DNA of 64,000 nt, taken from NCBI GenBank assembly GCA_030035585.1, contig CM057481.1:9449128-9513127 (forward strand), read 5' to 3'. A program made the position numbers and the translations under genes. The notes under the pieces were generated by a model, which was not told the origin of the DNA, did no database searches, and worked only from the letters and a program-made list of their open reading frames with translations. Each line of letters opens with the position of its first letter. The first letter of the stretch is position 1. This DNA comes from Dugong dugon (Eukaryota > Chordata > Mammalia > Sirenia > Dugongidae). Positions 40,853 to 64,000 of this stretch are shown piece after piece.

Positions 40853-40934
40853 CAAAACAATACAAGGAGCACGGTGGGGAAAAACTGGGTGGACCAGGGC
40901 AGAGTTGGAGCAGGACTTCTCATTGTATGTAATT

Positions 40935-41187
40935 TATGTTATCTTAATTTTTGTAAACTGAAGTAAAATACATATAACAAAACATTTGCTATTTCAACCA
41001 TTTTTACACATGTAATTAAGTGACATTAATTAATTACCTTTACCATTTTGTGTAACCATCACCATTATCGGTTTCCAGTTTTTCCTCACCCTTAACAGCC
41101 ACTCATTGCCCCTTAAGCAGTAGCTTCCCCTTTCCCCCTTGTACCTGCCCCTGGTAACCACTAAGTTTTTATCACTATTCATTTGCC
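40935..41187 (-). mobile_element. L1M 3' end antisense, left part
   Basis: ACATATAACAAAACATTTGC and CCACTCATTGCCCCTTAAGC type text; cut by a SINE at 41188. Confidence 0.7.
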
Positions 41188-41389
41188 ATCCCTGGGTGGT
41201 GCAAACAGTTAACGCATTCGGCTGCTCACTGAAAATTGGAGATTTGAGTCCATGCAGAGGTTCCTTGGAAGAAAGTCCTGGTGACCAGCTTCTCAGATAT
41301 CAGCCATTGAAAACCCTATGGAGAACAGTTCTACTCTGACACACATAGGATCACCATGAGTTAGAATCGACTTGGCAACAGTTACTGGT
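41188..41389 (+). mobile_element. SINE with tRNA head and RTE-like body
   Basis: Head CTGGGTGGTGCAAACAGTTA, body GAAAGTCCTGGTGACCAGCT and CATTGAAAACCCTATGGAGA, tail CACCATGAGTTAGAATCGAC. Same design as 50786-50991. Confidence 0.88.
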
Positions 41390-41732
41390 ATCCATTTGCC
41401 TATTCTAGATATTTCTTATAAGTAGGATCACAAAATATTTGTCCTTTAGTGTCTGACTTACTTCACTGAGCATAATGTTTTCAGGGTTCATCCATGTTGT
41501 AGCATATATCAGACCTTCAGTTCTCTTAATGGCTGAATAATATTCCATTGTATGTATATACTACGTTTTGTTTATCCATTGATCTGTTGATGAATACATG
41601 GGTTGTTCCTGCCTTTGGCTATTGTGACTAATGCTGCAATGAAGATTGGTGTACTAGTATCTATTTGGGCCCTGCTTTCAGTTCTTTTGTGTATATACCC
41701 AGGAGTTGAATTGCCGAATCATATGGTAATAT
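41390..41732 (-). mobile_element. L1M antisense, right part
   Basis: Resumes the L1M text after the SINE (CCATTTGCCTATTCTAGATA, TAATGCTGCAATGAAGATTG) and stops where an RTE fragment begins. Confidence 0.75.
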
Positions 41733-42440
41733 CATTGCTGGTGTCAGATGGATCTTGGCTAAAAACAGAGCATACCAGAAAGATGTCCTGTGTTTTATTG
41801 ACTATGCAAAGGCATTTGACTGTGTGCATCATCACAAATTATGGATAATATTGTGAAGAATGAGAATTCCTGAACAATTAAGTGTGCTCATGAGGAACCT
41901 GTACATAGACCATGAGGTAATCGTTTGAAGAGAAGCAGGGGATACTGCGTGGTTTAAAATCAGGAAGGGTACGCGTCAGGATTGTAACCTTTCACCATAC
42001 CTATTCAGTGTGTGTGCTGAGCAAATAATCCAAGAAGCTGAACTACATGAAGAAGAACGCAGCATCAGGATTGGAGGAAGACTCATTAACAGCCTGCGTT
42101 GTGCAGATGATACAACTTTGCTTGCTGAAAGTGAGGAGGACTTGAAGCACTTACTGATGAAGATCAAAGACTACAGCCTTCAGTATGGATTACACCTCAA
42201 CATAAAGAAAACAAAAATCCTTACAACTGGACCAATAAGCAACATCATGATAAACAGAGGAAATATTGAAGTCGTCAAGGATTTCATTTTAGCTGGATCT
42301 TCAGTTAACGCCTTTGAAAGCAGCAGTCAAGAAATCAAATGTGTATTGCATCGGGCAAATCTTCTGCAAAAGATGTCTTTAAAGTGCTAAAAAGTAAAAG
42401 ATGTCACTTTGAGGACTAAGGTGCATCTGACCTAAGACAT
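41733..42440 (+). mobile_element. RTE LINE fragment (reverse transcriptase region)
   Basis: Starts TATCATTGCTGGTGTCAGAT, equal in position to about 12002 of the large RTE. The stretch 42010-42390 stays open and includes [20 protein letters not shown], where the catalytic motif reads CADD rather than YADD. Both ends are truncated. Confidence 0.9.
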
Positions 42441-42860
42441 TTTTTTACTAGTTAAGCTAAACTATTGTTTAGTTTTAAGAAGACTTCAGGGGATATTTTT
42501 TGTTTAAGGTTTAAAGATTATCTCAGGGCAATAGTTTTAGAGGTTCATCCAGCCTTCATGGCACTAGATTCCATGAGAATTTTAAATTCTATTCTGCATT
42601 TTCCCCCTTTTAATTAGGATTCCTTTATAGAATCCTTGATCAAAATGTTCAGTAATGGTAGCGGGGCACCATCCAGTTCTTCTGGTATCATGGCAAAGAA
42701 AGCAGTTGTTCACGGAGGCAGTTAGCTACACATTCCATTTCCTCCTACTAGTCCTGATTTTCCTCCTTCCTTTGTTGCTCCAGGTGAATAGAGACCAACT
42801 GTTGTGCCTTGGATGGCTGCTTGCAAGCTTTAAGACCCCAGGCACTATGCAGTGAACTAT
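42441..42860 (-). mobile_element. L1 3' UTR antisense
   Basis: GGGGCACCATCCAGTTCTTC and TTTAAGACCCCAGGCACTAT belong to the same 3' UTR as other copies, rather diverged. Confidence 0.65.
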
Positions 42861-43002
42861 ATAAACATGTTATTAGCACCATCAACATGTTAACAGCAAT
42901 TCCAAAGACAACAGCAACTCGAAAGATTTGTAAGAATGGTGTGGCGGGGGTGTCTGACCTCCTCCTAACTTCACGATGGGGGAGGATAATCATCATCAAC
43001 AT

Positions 43003-43783
43003 TAGCCCAAGGCTGATTCCTATGAGGTGGAGGTCAAACATACCTCCACCCTCCAACTTTTTCACCAGTTCTGACACCAGCCATCCCTGTACTTCTCTGC
43101 TGGGTTCCATAATTTGTTGCAATGGCTACACAGAACTCACAGACCATACTCACAGTTATGGGGTTTATCGGGGAAGTAACAGGTTCTTACAGTTCAGGCT
43201 CAGAAATGACTCAGGATACAGTTCTTTAATCAGGACAGCTTCTTCTTGCCCTCTACTGCCGGGACCCTCTCGGGGCCTTCTTGGGCAAGTGTTACAGCTC
43301 TTAGCTCTGTGGGTTGGCTAACCCCTCCACAGCCATCTCACGCCTGTCTCCTGGTTCCTGCTGTCTTGAGCTGCTGCTATTCTTGTTACTGCTGCGCTGC
43401 TGTCTCTCACTGTCTTTCATGTTACAGCTCCTCTCTCTCTCCTGGGTCGAGGAGGTTCTCAATATAGGGATCACAGATCCAAAGTACATGCTCTGCTCCT
43501 GTCTCATCTTCTTGGTGGTAGTAAGATCCCCTCTCTGCTCTTGGATTGGCTCTCTTCTAAGCCTAGTGGGATGACAAAACTGACCAATCCTTTCATTAGG
43601 GTTCCATACACCTTATTTGCATGGTCCCACCCCCCACAGGGGTTCCATGCACCTTATCTGCATTCTGAGCAGGCTGTCCAGTTCCCTTCTTGGGTCACAA
43701 ACACCTTATTTGCACAGTCCTACCCAGTCATTTTATGGGACTCACAAAGGCTATGGCTAGAAGGGCCATATTAAGTAATTCAC
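43003..43783 (-). repeat. LTR-like repeat, copy 1
   Basis: Shares many blocks with 44205-44877 (GGGCCTTCTTGGGCAAGTGT, GCCTGTCTCCTGGTTCCTGC, AGAAGGGCCATATTAAGTAA). A TTTATC/TTTATT box (AATAAA on the minus strand) at an equal place suggests minus-strand LTRs. Family not recognised; possibly ERVL class. Confidence 0.65.
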
Positions 43784-44204
43784 TGCACCACAGGTTAATT
43801 AGGAAACTTAAGGGTTCCTTTGCATTTCCCTTCTGTTCTTGAAATGTTGTCTATTTAACATTTAATTAACCTTGCTTAAGAATGTTATCACTGGAACTTT
43901 TGAGGGGAAAAAGAGTAAACCCATTGTTGTCAATATATGGCTTTACCTCATCGATTAACCTGAGTTAAGTTTTTACTGGATTACTCAGGGCCACTCCAGA
44001 GAAGCAACAGCTTCTGAAAGGTAGCTCTACCAAAAGGGGCTTTACTCAGTAGGCCTTCAACAACATGAAATGACTTACTCTCTTAAACTTTGCAGGTTTT
44101 TCTTACTCAACTGTATCCTACAGAAATGCATCAGTTTGAATAAGCAACTGCAGAACTCGTAGGATAGCTAAGCGATTAATTTCTTTTATAAGAATCGGCA
44201 CAAA
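43784..44204. other. Spacer between LTR-like repeats
   Basis: 421 bp with no recognised coding or repeat content; may be the remnant interior of an LTR element. Confidence 0.35.
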
Positions 44205-44877
44205 GCTGGTTCCTATGATGTGCAGTTTAAAGATGTTCCAAATGTCCACTGTTTCCAAACTGCTGTACCACTCCATCACCTCTAACATCAGCTATCTCCA
44301 TCCCCACAATACTTTCCCTTCTGTCTTTGGCTTCAGTAGTTCACTGCAACGTCTCACAGAACTCACGAACTGTACTTACAGTTAAGTGGTTTATTAGGGA
44401 AGTAACGGTACAACACGGGATCAGGATCAACTTGGAACCAACAGGAACAACTCAGGATGCAGTACCTCAATCAGGACAGGGTCTTCTCGTCCTCTGCCCC
44501 TAGGCCTTGCTGGGGGCCTTCTTGGGCAAGTGTTAACACCTTAACGACGTGGGTCAGCAAGCCCCATGGCAGCCATCTTGCGCCTGTCTCCTGGTTCCTG
44601 CTTTCTCGTGGCACTATCTCTGTCTTCCATGTTACAGCTCCTCTCTGTGTCTCCCTTTAAGCCGAGCGAGATGGCAAAGCTGACCAATCCCCTCATTAGG
44701 GTTCCATACACCCTGTTTGCATGGTCCCACCCCCACAAAGGTGCCACGCACCTTATTTACATTATTAGCAAGGTATCCAATCCCTTGGTGGGCCACGAGC
44801 ACCTCATTTGCATAGTCCCACACAGTCATTTGGTGGGAGGTACAGAGACTGGCTAGAAGGGCCATATTAAGTAATGG
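44205..44877 (-). repeat. LTR-like repeat, copy 2
   Basis: Partner of 43003-43783; the matching poly(A) box is TGGTTTATTAGGGAAGTAAC near 44387-44406. Right boundary is exact with copy 1 at ...ATTAAGTAAT. Confidence 0.65.
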
Positions 44878-45245
44878 AATAAATATGACCTTTGTGATTT
44901 TATTTGGAAATAGGTTCTTCACAGAAAGAGTTAGTAAAGCTGAGTTCATACTGGGAATAGGGTGGGCCTTAGAGAAGAGAAAAAGAGACATGGAGAGGGA
45001 AATGGCAATGCAAGACAGAGATTGGAGTTATGCTGTCACAAGCCAAGAACACGGGGCTACCAGAAGCTGGAAGAGGCAGGGAACAGTCCTCCCTTAGAAG
45101 CTTCAGAGGGATTATGGCCATGATAGCAACTTGATTTCATACTTCCAGCTTCCAGATTTGTGAGAGAATACATCGCTGCTGTTTCAAGGCACCAAGTCTG
45201 TTCCGTCTGTTACGGCCGCCCTAGGGAACGACTGCACCTGGCTGT
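44878..45245 (+). mobile_element. MLT1-like MaLR LTR
   Basis: TATGACCTTTGTGATTTTAT, ATAGGGTGGGCCTTAGAGAA, AGACAGAGATTGGAGTTATG and TTTGTGAGAGAATACATCGC give the MLT1 order. Confidence 0.78.
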
Positions 45246-45860
45246 GAGTCTAGTTACAGCCTTAATGTATCATTGTTAGGGATTTCAAAAACTAGGAAAG
45301 CAAAAGGAAAATGGGAATATCTGGGTTAGTGGTCAGTGAGGGGAAAAAAACAAGGGAATTTAAAAATTCGTTTGAAAAAACTGATATTTTCATTTTACAA
45401 ACAATACTGTAATGAACACTGTTTGAAAACCTTACAGATATAGCCTAGCAAACTTGAGGGAAATTTTTATTACTAAAAATTCCTGGATGTGGAGTAAGTT
45501 GTGGGTCTTGCATGAACCCAAACATACTCTTCCATTTTGCAGCATTTTCAGATCAAAGAGTATGCATATTTTACAATTTGACAGACAAGTTAAATAAGTT
45601 CTTTTAGATGCATACAGTGTAATGCAGCCTTTAAAAAATAAGCACTAATATTCAAAGATGTCCACAATTCATTAAATTGAAAAAGGAGTTGCTTAGCAGT
45701 GTAAAATCCCATGAAAGTCTATACAGACATTAGTATTTTAGAAAGAAAAATCTGGAAGAGTATATGCCAAACTGACAGTCATTAATTCATTCATCAAATT
45801 CTAAGTTTTGTAAATTATATAAATAATGCATGAATAAATTCATCTTGTAAAAATAAATTA
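45246..45860. other. Intergenic sequence without recognised element
   Basis: A/T-rich, no gene or clear repeat. Confidence 0.45.
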
Positions 45861-46340
45861 ATGCAGATACACAAATATTTGTACTCAAATGTTCATAGCA
45901 ATGTTATTCATAATACCCAAAACTTAAAAAAACCCAATGTCCAGCAATTGATGAATGGATAAACAAATTGTGGTATAGCCACGTACTGGAATACTACTTA
46001 GCAATAAAAAGGAACTACTGATTCATGCAATAACATGGGTGAATCTCAAAATCATGCTAAGAAGCCAGACCAAAAAATCTTCATACTGTATGATTCCATT
46101 TATATGAAGTTCTAGAAAGGACAAAACTATAGTGACAGCAGATTAGTGGTTTGCCAGGGTCTGAAAGCCAGGGGAGGGAGCATGAGGGAACTTTTTGGGA
46201 TAATGGAAATGCTTATATCACGATTATGGTGGTTACACTACTGTGTGTATGTGTCAAAATTCATTGAATCATACACTTAAAATTGGTAAATTTATTGCAT
46301 GTAAATTATATCTCAATAAAGTCAATTTTTAAAAACACAG
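45861..46340 (+). mobile_element. L1M 3' end, sense strand
   Basis: GTTCATAGCAATGTTATTCA, GGATAAACAAATTGTGGTAT, TATGATTCCATTTATATGAA and TAAATTATATCTCAATAAAG are L1M 3' text in order. Confidence 0.85.
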
Positions 46341-46359
46341 ATAAAGTTCTTCTTTGACT

Positions 46360-46550
46360 AAAAACCCACTGCCATGGAGTCAATTGCGACCCTATTGGGC
46401 AAAGTAGAACTGCCCCATAGGGTTTCCAAGGCTGTAATCTTCATGGAAGCAGACTGCCACATCTTTCTCTTGCAAAGTGGCTGGAAGGTTCAAACTCCTG
46501 ACCTCTTGGATAGCAGCTGAGCACTTCAATCACTGCACCACCAGGGCTCC
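46360..46550 (-). mobile_element. AfroSINE, full length, minus strand
   Basis: ACTGCCATGGAGTCAATTGC at the tail end and CTGCACCACCAGGGCTCC at the head end. Confidence 0.92.
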
Positions 46551-46693
46551 AAAATCACTCCCTGGGAAGGCTCCCTCCTCATCACACACATTAAACAGGT
46601 AACCACTTATTGCCACTATTGCAGGTTATTACTTTAAATTCACGCACACCAGGGAAATCTGTATTTTTACAGTACAGTACGTAGTCATAATTT

Positions 46694-46901
46694 GGAGCCC
46701 TGGTGCTGCAGTGCTTAAAGTGCTTGGCTGCTAACCAAAAGGTCTGCAGTTGGAACCCACCACTTGCTCAGTGGAAGAAAGATGTGGCAGTCTGCTTCCG
46801 TAAAGATTTATAGCCTTGAAACCCTATGGGGCAGTTCTAGTCTGTCCTATAGGGTCGCTATGAGTCGGAATTGACTCCACTGCAATGGGTTTCTTTGGTT
46901 T
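46694..46901 (+). mobile_element. AfroSINE, full length
   Basis: Long form with GTGGCAGTCTGCTTCCGTAA. Perfect 12-bp duplication TAGTCATAATTT at 46682-46693 and 46902-46913. Confidence 0.95.
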
Positions 46902-46982
46902 TAGTCATAATTTACCCTTTTTCCACTAATTGCTTCTTGGAGAACTTTTCATCAGAATGTATAGTTTTACATCGTTCTTTTT

Positions 46983-47127
46983 GGAGCTCTGGTGACACAG
47001 TGGTTAAGAGCTCGGCTGCTAATCAAAAGGTCGGCACTTTGAATCCATCAGCCACTCCTTGGAAACCGTATGAGGCAGTTCTGCTCTGTCCTATAAGGTC
47101 GCTATGAGTTGGAATTGACTCCACGGC
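46983..47127 (+). mobile_element. AfroSINE, short form
   Basis: Head GGAGCTCTGGTGACACAGTG, B box GCACTTTGAATCC, tail GCTATGAGTTGGAATTGACT. TTCTTTTT flanks both sides. Confidence 0.92.
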
Positions 47128-47306
47128 AACGAGTTCATTCTTTTTAACTCCTAATATTATTCCACAGTATCAATATACCCATTGTTTATTCACCCATTCT
47201 CCTATCATTCAGCTATGTTTATTCAGTGTTCAAGGTGTACCAAGTCCAGGGAATACAATGGAATATAAAAACAGACAAGGTTCCAGCCTTCCTGGAGTTT
47301 TCAGAA

Positions 47307-47343
47307 GTGTGTGTGTGTGCACGGGGGGGGGGGGGGGGGGGGG
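47307..47343 (+). repeat. (GT)n joined to an uninterrupted G run
   Basis: A short GT repeat followed by 21 consecutive G at 47323-47343. Confidence 0.9.
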
Positions 47344-47546
47344 TTGTGAAGAATAAATAAGATTAAATGTAAGATAACTAAAAGAATTTTGTTGAGTATT
47401 TTGTAAAGTATTTTAACTTCAAGGGAGTTACTCTTTAAAAGAGCTGAAGGGTGGGGTAAAGGTAAGGATTGGGAGAAGCGGGAACTACTAATATTAAACT
47501 GCACAGTGTGGAGGAAATATGTGGGAGGCAGCAAAAATTATAGGGA

Positions 47547-47830
47547 TTTTTTTTTTTTAAATTGTACTTCAAGTCAAAGTTTACAATTCAAGTTAGTCTC
47601 TCATACAAAAACTTGTACCTACACTGTTATGTGACCCTAATTGCTCTCCCTATACTGTGACAGCACACTCTTCCTGAGCCTCTTTGTCTTCTCATCTCAC
47701 CTTGGGACAGGAGCTGCCCATTTAGTCTCATGTATCTACTTGAGCTAAGAAGCACACGCTTCACGATTATCATTTTATGTCTCATAGTCCAGTCTTATCT
47801 TTGAAAAGTTGGCCTCGGGGATGGTTTTAG
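47547..47830 (-). mobile_element. L1 3' UTR antisense, 5' truncated
   Basis: T run, then AATTGTACTTCAAGTCAAAG and TATGTGACCCTAATTGCTCT; ends about 0.5 kb before the ARF4 promoter elements. Confidence 0.82.
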
Positions 47831-48338
47831 GGGAACATTTTTTAAATATATTTTTTTCGTGATGTATATTTTGTAATCAGGAAACAATAACCTCATAAAT
47901 ATTTTTAAAGTGAGATTTTCCATTTCCTCAACACTAGGAAGAAATTTTTCATGCTTTTACAGGAGAAAAGGCACAAGAAAAGCAAGTCTTCCTCGCTGGC
48001 TTCTCTTAAAAAACTGCAATAGCCAATGAAGAGGTCTTCGAGCTCTCCTGTCCTGATATAGGCTTAGGGATCTTCAGTGTGATCTGGAGTAGGAGTCCAA
48101 GAGTCCAGGCCTAGCTTCTTAATCGGGTGACACAACCTCTCCATTTCCACGTCGGCTTTTAACCAAGTATCTCCGCAGAAGTCAGAACCGACCCTCCAGT
48201 AGGGCAATCGTCAGGCCCCGAGAATGAGGCGTGCACGTATCAAACTGCGTAGCGTTAAAAGAAAAAAACCCAAAAAGTCGAAAGAAGGAGTCTCACTACC
48301 TAACCGATAATGCACAGCTCGCCCTTTTGGAAGAAAGG

Positions 48339-48357
48339 ACTACAACCCCCAAGATAC
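48339..48357 (+). promoter_or_regulatory. ACTAYRNNNCCCR (ZNF143-type) promoter motif
   Basis: The string starting ACTACAACCCCCA fits the consensus exactly; this motif is enriched in CpG-island and bidirectional promoters. It lies 300-350 bp upstream of the likely ARF4 start. Confidence 0.5.
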
Positions 48358-48394
48358 ATTCACATGGACGGAAGTATCTTGCCTTGAGTCTGAT

Positions 48395-48405
48395 AGGAAG
48401 TGACG
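48395..48405 (+). promoter_or_regulatory. ETS-CRE composite site
   Basis: AGGAAGTGACG joins an ETS core (GGAAGT) to a half CRE (TGACG). A second ETS core CGGAAGT is at 48369-48375 and CCGGAAGC at 48567-48574. Confidence 0.45.
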
Positions 48406-48526
48406 AAACGAGGCATTGTGCGACTGCGCCCGTCTCCTAGTACGCATGCGTCTACTGGCCTCGCCCCGTTCCAACAGCCACGTCGGGGAGGTTGCGGCGG
48501 CGAGAGAAGCACGTCAGTGTAGCTGG

Positions 48527-48552
48527 CCAATCCCGTGCATGCGCAGGCGCAG
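48527..48552 (+). promoter_or_regulatory. CCAAT box and NRF1-type sites
   Basis: CCAAT at 48527-48531 is followed directly by TGCATGCGCA at 48536-48545 and a second GCGCAGGCGCAG run; another NRF1-like palindrome TACGCATGCGT lies at 48441-48451. All sit 150-280 bp upstream of the likely start. Confidence 0.5.
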
Positions 48553-48656
48553 TGACTCGGGCAGCGCCGGAAGCGCAGGGGGATGGGGCGGCGGTGACGC
48601 GATTCTGTCCGCGTTGGAGGGGCCGGGTCGCCGCCGGAATCGTCGCGGCTGCCGCG

Positions 48657-48666
48657 TGACGTGGCA
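48657..48666 (+). promoter_or_regulatory. UPRE/CREB3-type site in ARF4 core promoter
   Basis: TGACGTGGCA matches the TGACGTGG element bound by ATF6, XBP1 and CREB3-family factors. Related ACGT cores lie nearby: CACGTCA at 48510-48516 (TGACGTG on the other strand), CCACGTCGG near 48479-48487 and again at 48148-48156. CREB3 induction of ARF4 in Golgi stress is published; that this base string is the responsible site is inference. Confidence 0.6.
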
Positions 48667-48915
48667 CAACCAGAGCTTTAACACTGGAGCCTGAGCTGCC
48701 GCGCCTGTCGTCGAGCAGGTCCTCGTCCCGCTAATTTCTGTCCGGGTCCCGAAGCTTCGTCCGACACGCCGGCCGGCAAGCAGTCCCTGCCGCTCTCATT
48801 CTTCCTCAGCTCTTTCTCTTCCCTCGGGCTCAGTTTGCCGGGAGTGTGCAAGGAGAAGGCCCGGGGACGCTCGAAGCCCCTTCTGCTCCTGCCCATCGCA
48901 AGTGCCGCTGCCGCC

Positions 48916-62473
<13,558 letters not shown>

Positions 62474-62783
62474 GTAAGATTATCTTTGAAATTAATTTCA
62501 TTTCCAAGATGTTTTTCTGGGTGACAGTGGTGGTGTCGGTACATTTTAACTGTGATTAGATTACATGAACAATTTTTTTTCGGGGGTGGGGATCCAAGAA
62601 GAACCCTGAAGAGGGACTATCATCACGGGTTCTTAGAAATGCATGTAAAAATTTGTATAGAGCGTTTTTAAAACATGGGAGAATAGCTAAGTAAGTTGGG
62701 GAGAAGTCCTGGCTAGTTTTTAGAATGCTCCAGGGGTGATTTTGATGCGTATCTCTGATTGAGGGTTATCTGAGTTAGTCCAG

Positions 62784-62931
62784 GAAACCAAACACATTGC
62801 TGTTGAGTTGATTCTCTTAGCAACCCTATTGGACAGAGTAAAACTGCTCCATAGGGTTTCTGAGGAGTGGCTGGTTAGCAGCCGTAGCACGCTGTAGCTA
62901 TTAACCACCACACCACCATGGCTCCTGTGAT
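62784..62931 (-). mobile_element. AfroSINE, minus strand, internally shortened
   Basis: Reversed copy missing part of the body near the B box. TTAGTCCAG at 62775-62783 and 62932-62940 flanks it. Confidence 0.9.
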
Positions 62932-63384
62932 TTAGTCCAGTCCTTTATTTTCTAGATACAAAATCTACAGTTTTGAAGTTGTCGTTTTTCCCTAAGATTA
63001 TCTGATTAAGTTTTCTCTATGCTATGCCTATAATGACTTCAGAAAGTTTTGTAGTAGCAGCCATTATAAAGAATTCCACCTGATGGTAGTGGCATTTTGG
63101 TTGACAGTGGCATTTTGGCCTTGATCAGATCAATGCTTTCCTATATTCATGTTGTTAAAAATCCTGAGGGGAGAGAAATCGTTGAGGAACCTTTTTAGAA
63201 GAGCTTTTATCTTGGTTTCACACTCATATCCATAAAATATTTACTAAAATGAACTCTTTAATTCTCATTCACTGCCTCTAAGGCTGAAGCGCAGCTTATG
63301 AAATGATTGTGCCAGTATATGTGTAACTAAGTCACCAATGGTTTTTTTCCCTGATGAAATAAATGTCACCAACTTCTACTTTTT

Positions 63385-63775
63385 TTCTTTCTTACAGCTT
63401 TATTGAAATATTTACGCATTTAGAAGATACAAGTCAGTGGCTTTTAGTATATTTACAAAGTTGTACAGCCAGACCACAGTCTAATTTTAGAATATGTCTG
63501 TCACCCCCAAAAGAAACCACATAGCCATTAACAGTCACTCCTCATCCCCCTCCTCCTTTCCAGCACCTTGCAACCACTAATCTACTTTCTGTCTCTATAC
63601 TTTGCCTATTTTGGATATTTCATATAAATGGAATCATATTATATGTGGTCCTTTGTGACTGGCTTCTTTCACTTAACATAATTTTTCAAAGTTCAAGCAT
63701 GCAGTAGCATGTATTTGGACTTCATTCCTGCCATTTTCTACTCTTGGTATTATTCTTGCACTTTTCATGACATTG
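63385..63775 (-). mobile_element. L1M 3' end antisense
   Basis: ACAAAGTTGTACAGCCAGAC, CCTTGCAACCACTAATCTAC and TGGCTTCTTTCACTTAACAT are in L1M order. Confidence 0.78.
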
Positions 63776-63780
63776 CTAAG

Positions 63781-63975
63781 CCAAAAAAAGCAAACCCGTT
63801 AGCTGTCAAGTTGATTCTCATAGTGACCCTATAGGACAAAGTAGAACTGGCCCATAGGGTTTCCAGGTCTAGGAAAGCAGACTATCACATGTTTCTCTCG
63901 CAGAGCGGTTGAGGGTTAGAACTGCTGACCTTTGGGTTAGCAGCCGAATGCTTTAACTACTGTATCACTAGAGCC
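63781..63975 (-). mobile_element. AfroSINE, minus strand
   Basis: AGTTGATTCTCATAGTGACC at the tail end, TAACTACTGTATCACTAGAG at the decayed head end. Confidence 0.9.
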
Positions 63976-64000
63976 AGTGCTCTAAAATTGGGATGTTACA

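Noticed and set aside
42010-42390. 126-codon open reading frame with a reverse transcriptase motif as a host gene
   Set aside because: It is a fragment of an RTE LINE truncated on both sides, with CADD in place of YADD; it stays open by chance.

Overview
The window is nuclear DNA of a placental mammal, almost certainly an afrotherian of the elephant, sirenian or hyrax group. The evidence is the repeat content: more than twenty tRNA-headed SINEs of the AfroSINE type, RTE-clade LINE copies whose 3' tail those SINEs share, and many L1 copies with one recurring 3' UTR. Gene density is low and coding exons are short islands in old and young transposon sequence. LAYOUT. Two host genes lie in tandem on the + strand, as in the human 3p14.3 region: the 3' part of DENND6A (twelve coding exons, 294-34735, with a 3' UTR probably ending near 36895), then about 12 kb of intergenic repeats, then the 5' part of ARF4 (CpG-island promoter around 48340-48700, coding exons at 48916, 57564, 58009 and 62402; the last exons lie beyond the window). 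Both exon sets splice in frame with GT/AG borders and no internal stop, so both genes look intact. They act in membrane traffic: DENND6A is a DENN-domain exchange factor for Rab14 on recycling endosomes, and ARF4 is a class II ARF GTPase of the Golgi and ER-Golgi intermediate compartment. REPEATS BY REGION. The 11-kb DENND6A intron between 4750 and 15753 holds a four-layer nest: an antisense L1 (5537-14430) split by a near full-length RTE LINE (8151-13102), itself split by a sense L1 3' end (8339-10100), itself split by a full-length ferritin heavy chain retrocopy (8492-9434). The next intron (15849-26362) holds an antisense L1 split by a complete non-coding MaLR-type LTR element (18953-21350). 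The intron at 29885-34023 holds two L1 pieces with separate target-site duplications. The intergenic stretch holds further L1 and RTE pieces, a pair of LTR-like direct repeats, an MLT1-like LTR, L1M and SINEs. ARF4 introns hold SINEs, a TA-flanked small DNA transposon, hAT-type elements and a 55-bp templated patch at an RTE junction. OVERALL. I see no microbial-style or evidently new coding system. The most unusual signals are in how the RTE family behaves: shared 3' tails with three SINE designs, short elements made of RTE 5' and 3' ends, and filler DNA at two RTE 5' junctions that looks copied from elsewhere. Repeat family names and comparison with human proteins come from memory, not from a search.
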